The position numbers were made by a program, and so were the translations under genes. Below, piece by piece: positions 4,823-7,807 of a stretch of 7,807 bases of DNA. Position 1 is the first letter of the stretch, and each line of letters begins with the position of its first letter. Source of the DNA: JAPUDS01 sp050258575 (lineage in GTDB: Bacteria; Patescibacteriota; Saccharimonadia; Saccharimonadales; Saccharimonadaceae); NCBI GenBank assembly GCA_050258575.1, contig JBLMYZ010000019.1, positions 1 through 7,807 on the forward strand. Direction: 5' to 3'. The notes beneath the pieces were generated by a model that searched no databases, was not told where the DNA came from, and saw nothing but the letters and a program-made list of their open reading frames with translations.

Positions 4823-6946
4823 ATGAGTGATTTTACGACAGGACTAAACGACGCACAGCGCCAAGCGGTCGAACATGGCGACGGGCCGCTGCTTATATTG
4901 GCCGGTGCGGGGTCGGGCAAAACGAAAACACTTACCCACCGGATTGCTCACCTTGTGCAAAACAAAGGGCTCGCTGGCAGTAGTATATTGGCAGTGACAT
5001 TCACAAATAAAGCTGCAAAAGAAATGCGCGAACGCCTGGCGCACCTCCTCGGCGAGGACGCGTCGCACCGCGGTTTCATGCCGTGGATGGGGACGTTTCA
5101 CAGTATTTGCGTGCGGATTTTACGCTATGACGGCGAACATATTGAAATCCCGAAAAACTTTGTGATCCTCGACGAAACCGACCGGCTGAGTTTCATAAAA
5201 CAAGTCATGAAAGAGCAGGGGATTTCAGAAAAAAGCTACAGCCCGCGCTCGGTTGCGAGCCTGATAAGCGGTGCCAAAAACGAAGGTATCCGTGCCAGCG
5301 AATATGCCGAAACGGCGTCGTTGCCGCTCCAGCGTATCGTTGCTGACGTTTTTCCGCGCTACGAAACTATGCGGCGCAACGCCAAAGCGCTGGATTTTGA
5401 CGATCTTTTGCTCGAAACTGTGCGACTGTTTACCGACGTATCGGCGGTGCTCGATGTTTGGCGACGGCGATTTCAGTATATCCTCGTTGACGAGTATCAA
5501 GACACCAACAAAATTCAGTACAAACTTATCAAGCTTTTGACCGGTGAAAAAGAAAACATTTGTGTGGTGGGGGACGACTGGCAATCGATCTATAGTTGGA
5601 GAGGTGCTGACTTTACGAACATTTTGAACTTTGAGCGGGATTTTCCTGGCGCGACGGTGATAAAACTGGAAAAAAACTACCGTTCGACGCAGACGATTCT
5701 CGACGCCGCGCAACAGGTGATCACAAAAAACACCCAGCGTTCCGACAAGGTTTTGACGACCGACAACAACGCAGGCAAACCAGTGCAGGTTGTGCATGTC
5801 GCTAGTGAAACGCACGAGGCTGAAGCGATTGTCAGCCGTATCAAGCTTGCCACCGACACGGGTATGCGGCGGCTGACTGACTTTGTTGTGCTGTATCGTA
5901 CCAACGCGCAGAGCCGGGCGATCGAAGAAGGCATGATGCGCTACGGCGTGCCATACAAAATGGTCGGCGGAACGCGGTTTTATGATCGTGCTGAAGTGAA
6001 GGATATCTTGAGTTATCTGCGGCTGATCTACCAACCGTCAGATCGGGCAAGTTTTCAGCGTATTGTTAACATACCAACGCGCGGGCTTGGGGCGGTGAGC
6101 GTACAAAAGTTTTTGACGTGGACAGAGTCGACGAGCATGGATATTGTGACGGCGCTTATTTCGGCAGATCTCGTACCTGGCCTGACGCCAAAGGCGAGAA
6201 AAGCCCTCCAAGAACTCGGCGAGGGGTTGCAGAAACTTGCTGAACTACAGAGTCAGCTGACGCTCGCGCAGTTGATCGACAAAACGATCAAACGGTTTAA
6301 ATATCTCGAATATCTCGACGACGGTAGCGTGCGCGCCGAAGATCGTATGCTCAACGTCAAAGAGCTCGTGTCGGACGCCGAAGATCGAGCAGATATGGAT
6401 CTCGCCGCGTATCTCGAAGAAGTCGCCCTCGTCTCGTCACAGGATGACACCGCGTCGCAACCGGCCGTAACGCTCATGACGCTGCATGCCGCCAAAGGCT
6501 TGGAGTTCCCGGTGGTGTTTATGGCTGGCATGGAAGAAGGGCTGTTTCCGCAAACTCGAGCGCTGTACGACCAGAGTGAGCTCGAAGAAGAGCGTCGCCT
6601 CTGTTATGTCGGCATGACGCGGGCGCGCGAGGAGCTGTATTTGCTCAGTGCGCAGTCGCGGCTGACGTTTGGGACGCGGGCGTATAACCCGCCGTCGCGG
6701 TTTCTCGACGACATGGAAGCTGCGTCGGTTGCACCGAGCGTGCTATATGTTCCGCAGTCGACCAGCGACGAACCGCAGGTGGTATACGACGAAACTGAGG
6801 GCTTACAACCTGGCGACAAAGTGCGTCACCAGCTATTTGGCGATGGCACGGTGCTCGACGTCAGCGGGACGATCGTCAAAGTCAGCTTTGGCTCGCGCGG
6901 CGTCAAAACACTGAACGCTGCTTTCGCGCCACTCCAAAAGCGGTAA
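4823..6946 (+). CDS. pcrA: UvrD/PcrA-type superfamily 1 DNA helicase
   Basis: This ATP-driven 3'-5' helicase family acts in nucleotide excision and mismatch repair, in removing recombinase from DNA and in resolving conflicts with RNA polymerase. The 707 residues cover the whole family architecture: Q motif LNDAQRQAV (8-16), Walker A AGAGSGKT (27-34), motif Ia TFTNKAAKEM (59-68), motif Ib GTFHS, Walker B DEYQD (223-227), motif III GDDWQSIYSWRGA (250-262), NYRST (Y286, R287), motif V TLHAAKGLEF (553-562) and motif VI GMTRAREEL (597-605). The C-terminus (about 660-705, starting GDKVRHQLFGDG) matches the Tudor-like domain of UvrD/PcrA that binds RNA polymerase. Motif III has Trp at 253, where UvrD, Rep and PcrA have Asp. 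The ATP-sensing Q254 is retained. The naming choice between uvrD and pcrA is uncertain; Rep is less likely because the C-terminal domain is present. Confidence 0.95.
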   Translation: MSDFTTGLNDAQRQAVEHGDGPLLILAGAGSGKTKTLTHRIAHLVQNKGLAGSSILAVTFTNKAAKEMRERLAHLLGEDASHRGFMPWMGTFHSICVRILRYDGEHIEIPKNFVILDETDRLSFIKQVMKEQGISEKSYSPRSVASLISGAKNEGIRASEYAETASLPLQRIVADVFPRYETMRRNAKALDFDDLLLETVRLFTDVSAVLDVWRRRFQYILVDEYQDTNKIQYKLIKLLTGEKENICVVGDDWQSIYSWRGADFTNILNFERDFPGATVIKLEKNYRSTQTILDAAQQVITKNTQRSDKVLTTDNNAGKPVQVVHVASETHEAEAIVSRIKLATDTGMRRLTDFVVLYRTNAQSRAIEEGMMRYGVPYKMVGGTRFYDRAEVKDILSYLRLIYQPSDRASFQRIVNIPTRGLGAVSVQKFLTWTESTSMDIVTALISADLVPGLTPKARKALQELGEGLQKLAELQSQLTLAQLIDKTIKRFKYLEYLDDGSVRAEDRMLNVKELVSDAEDRADMDLAAYLEEVALVSSQDDTASQPAVTLMTLHAAKGLEFPVVFMAGMEEGLFPQTRALYDQSELEEERRLCYVGMTRAREELYLLSAQSRLTFGTRAYNPPSRFLDDMEAASVAPSVLYVPQSTSDEPQVVYDETEGLQPGDKVRHQLFGDGTVLDVSGTIVKVSFGSRGVKTLNAAFAPLQKR

Positions 6947-6952
6947 CGTCAT

Positions 6953-6981
6953 TTGCATTTTTTGGCTCGCTTTGCTATACT
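6953..6981 (+). promoter_or_regulatory. Promoter of the DUF348/G5 protein gene
   Basis: TTGCAT (6953-6958) and TATACT (6976-6981) are separated by exactly 17 bases, the most canonical promoter in the window. It sits just after the helicase stop codon. A start near 6988 would give a leader of about 32 bases that contains a small inverted repeat, GTTTGT (6991-6996) and ACAAAC (7004-7009), with a seven-base loop. I see no terminator between the helicase gene and this promoter. Confidence 0.65.
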
Positions 6982-7019
6982 TCATAGCTAGTTTGTTCGA
7001 GAGACAAACAATAAAAGTT

Positions 7020-7807
7020 ATGCGAGTTATACACCATATGTTCGCTCAGAAGCTCACAAAGCAAGGTCTGCTTGTCCTCGGCTTCGGTTTATTCGTCGCT
7101 TTGGGCGGCGGATTTTTCGTTAATGGAGCATTTGCGGCCGATGGAGCGGCCCACAACGATCAACGCCTGGTAACGATCTACGACGGCGAGAACGAGATAA
7201 GTATCGTGACGCGGGCTCGTACTATCGGAGATGCGTTGCAGCAGGCGGACGTCGAAGTAGGCGAGTTGGATACGGTTGAGCCAGTTGCCACAGAGGAATT
7301 GCGAGCAAAGTCATACCAAGTCAACGTGTTTCGAGCTCGCCCGGTCACGGTTGTTGATGAGACCAAAACTCAGCGTATTGTCACTGCCAGCCAGAGCGTG
7401 AAACAGATAGCGGCCGACGCCGGTGTGGTGTTGTATGACGAAGATGAAACAGCGTTGACGCGCAGCAATGATCCGCTACAAGGAACTGGTCTGGTGATGA
7501 CGATTGACCGCGCCACGAACATCGTCATGAACCAGTACGGTAAAACTTTTGACACTCGGACGCAAGCGGCGACAGTCGCTGGATTGCTGCGTGAAAAAGG
7601 TATTGTGTTGGGTGAAAAAGACGGTGTGACACCAGATCTTACAACGCCAATCACCGCCCAGATGGTAGTGAAAGTTTGGCGCGACGGCGTACAGACGTTT
7701 ACTCAGGAAGAAACGATCCCCATGAAAGTCGACGAGATCAAAGACGCCACGATCGACTACGGCGTGCGCCAAGTCAAAACCGAAGGTTCCAATGGCAAGA
7801 AAAACGT
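7020..7807 (+). CDS. Secreted DUF348-repeat/G5-domain cell-wall protein, 3' end missing
   Basis: The frame is open from an ATG at 7020 to the window edge (262 full codons). A second in-frame ATG at 7038 would remove six residues (MRVIHH) and give a more usual signal peptide start (MFAQKLTK). Neither ATG has a clear ribosome binding site. The signal peptide has a hydrophobic core at about 16-35 and a likely cleavage after AFA (37-39). The mature part shows three DUF348-like repeats at roughly 50-103, 107-163 and 166-220, each starting with a V-x-[IV]-type strand and containing a T-[IV]-x-x-[LI] helix. A G5 domain then begins (about 221 on; ETIPMKVDEIKDATIDYG). This order is known from RpfB and YabE-like proteins, which end in a peptidoglycan-cleaving or 3D domain. 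The catalytic domain would lie beyond the window, so a role in wall remodelling is inferred only. Confidence 0.88.
   Translation, partial: MRVIHHMFAQKLTKQGLLVLGFGLFVALGGGFFVNGAFAADGAAHNDQRLVTIYDGENEISIVTRARTIGDALQQADVEVGELDTVEPVATEELRAKSYQVNVFRARPVTVVDETKTQRIVTASQSVKQIAADAGVVLYDEDETALTRSNDPLQGTGLVMTIDRATNIVMNQYGKTFDTRTQAATVAGLLREKGIVLGEKDGVTPDLTTPITAQMVVKVWRDGVQTFTQEETIPMKVDEIKDATIDYGVRQVKTEGSNGKKN

Noticed and set aside
5225..6034. Long open frame on the minus strand inside the helicase gene (about 269 codons)
   Set aside because: It lies wholly antisense to the core of a helicase with every motif intact, its protein has no recognisable domain, and it has no promoter or ribosome binding site. 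It reflects the codon bias of the sense gene.
6934..6965. CCAAAA/TTTTGG pairing at the end of the helicase gene as a terminator
   Set aside because: The stem is six mostly A-T pairs with a 20-base loop, and the T-run is part of the stem and of the next promoter.
1..7807. CRISPR array, insertion sequence, tRNA/rRNA, toxin-antitoxin or defence genes
   Set aside because: I looked for repeats with spacers, terminal inverted repeats, transposase motifs, tRNA-like folds and paired small genes on both strands and saw none.

Overview
This window looks like bacterial chromosomal DNA with a mid-range G+C content. It carries five complete genes and one truncated gene, all on the + strand. The stop codons used are TAG, TGA and TAA, and no long gene contains an internal TGA, so the standard bacterial code applies. 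Several traits suggest a Patescibacteria/CPR lineage, possibly Saccharibacteria: promoters placed so that transcripts would be leaderless, divergent versions of core glycolytic motifs, a UvrD/PcrA-type helicase with an unusual motif III, and a DUF348/G5 surface protein. This placement comes from reading only; no phylogeny was run.

Layout. Positions 1-220 hold no confident gene. They contain two short overlapping open frames on the minus strand, a strong hairpin with a T-rich flank (117-159) that is probably a terminator, and the pyk promoter. Pyruvate kinase (pyk, 242-1657) ends just before a perfect 16-bp inverted repeat (1671-1707). That repeat looks like a terminator, and it also contains the -35 region of the phosphoglycerate kinase (pgk) promoter. 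pgk (1727-2947) is followed, after a short gap with its own promoter-like elements and a Shine-Dalgarno site, by triosephosphate isomerase (tpiA, 3000-3794). Nine bases later begins an unrecognised acidic, proline-rich protein with a single C-terminal membrane anchor (3804-4772), probably co-transcribed with tpiA. A separate promoter precedes a full-length UvrD/PcrA helicase (4823-6946). A clear sigma70-type promoter (6953-6981) then drives a secreted protein with DUF348 repeats and the start of a G5 domain, cut by the window edge (7020-7807).

How the genes fit together. pyk, pgk and tpiA are three enzymes of the triose/lower part of glycolysis. TpiA feeds glyceraldehyde-3-phosphate into the pathway, and Pgk and Pyk carry out the two substrate-level phosphorylations. 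The glycolytic genes seem to be two or three transcription units, not one operon. The tail-anchored protein, the helicase and the cell-wall protein have no clear metabolic link to them. The window is mostly housekeeping. I found no defence system, mobile element, CRISPR array or RNA gene. The least explained items are the tail-anchored protein, the leaderless promoter layout and the hairpin/promoter overlap in front of pgk.
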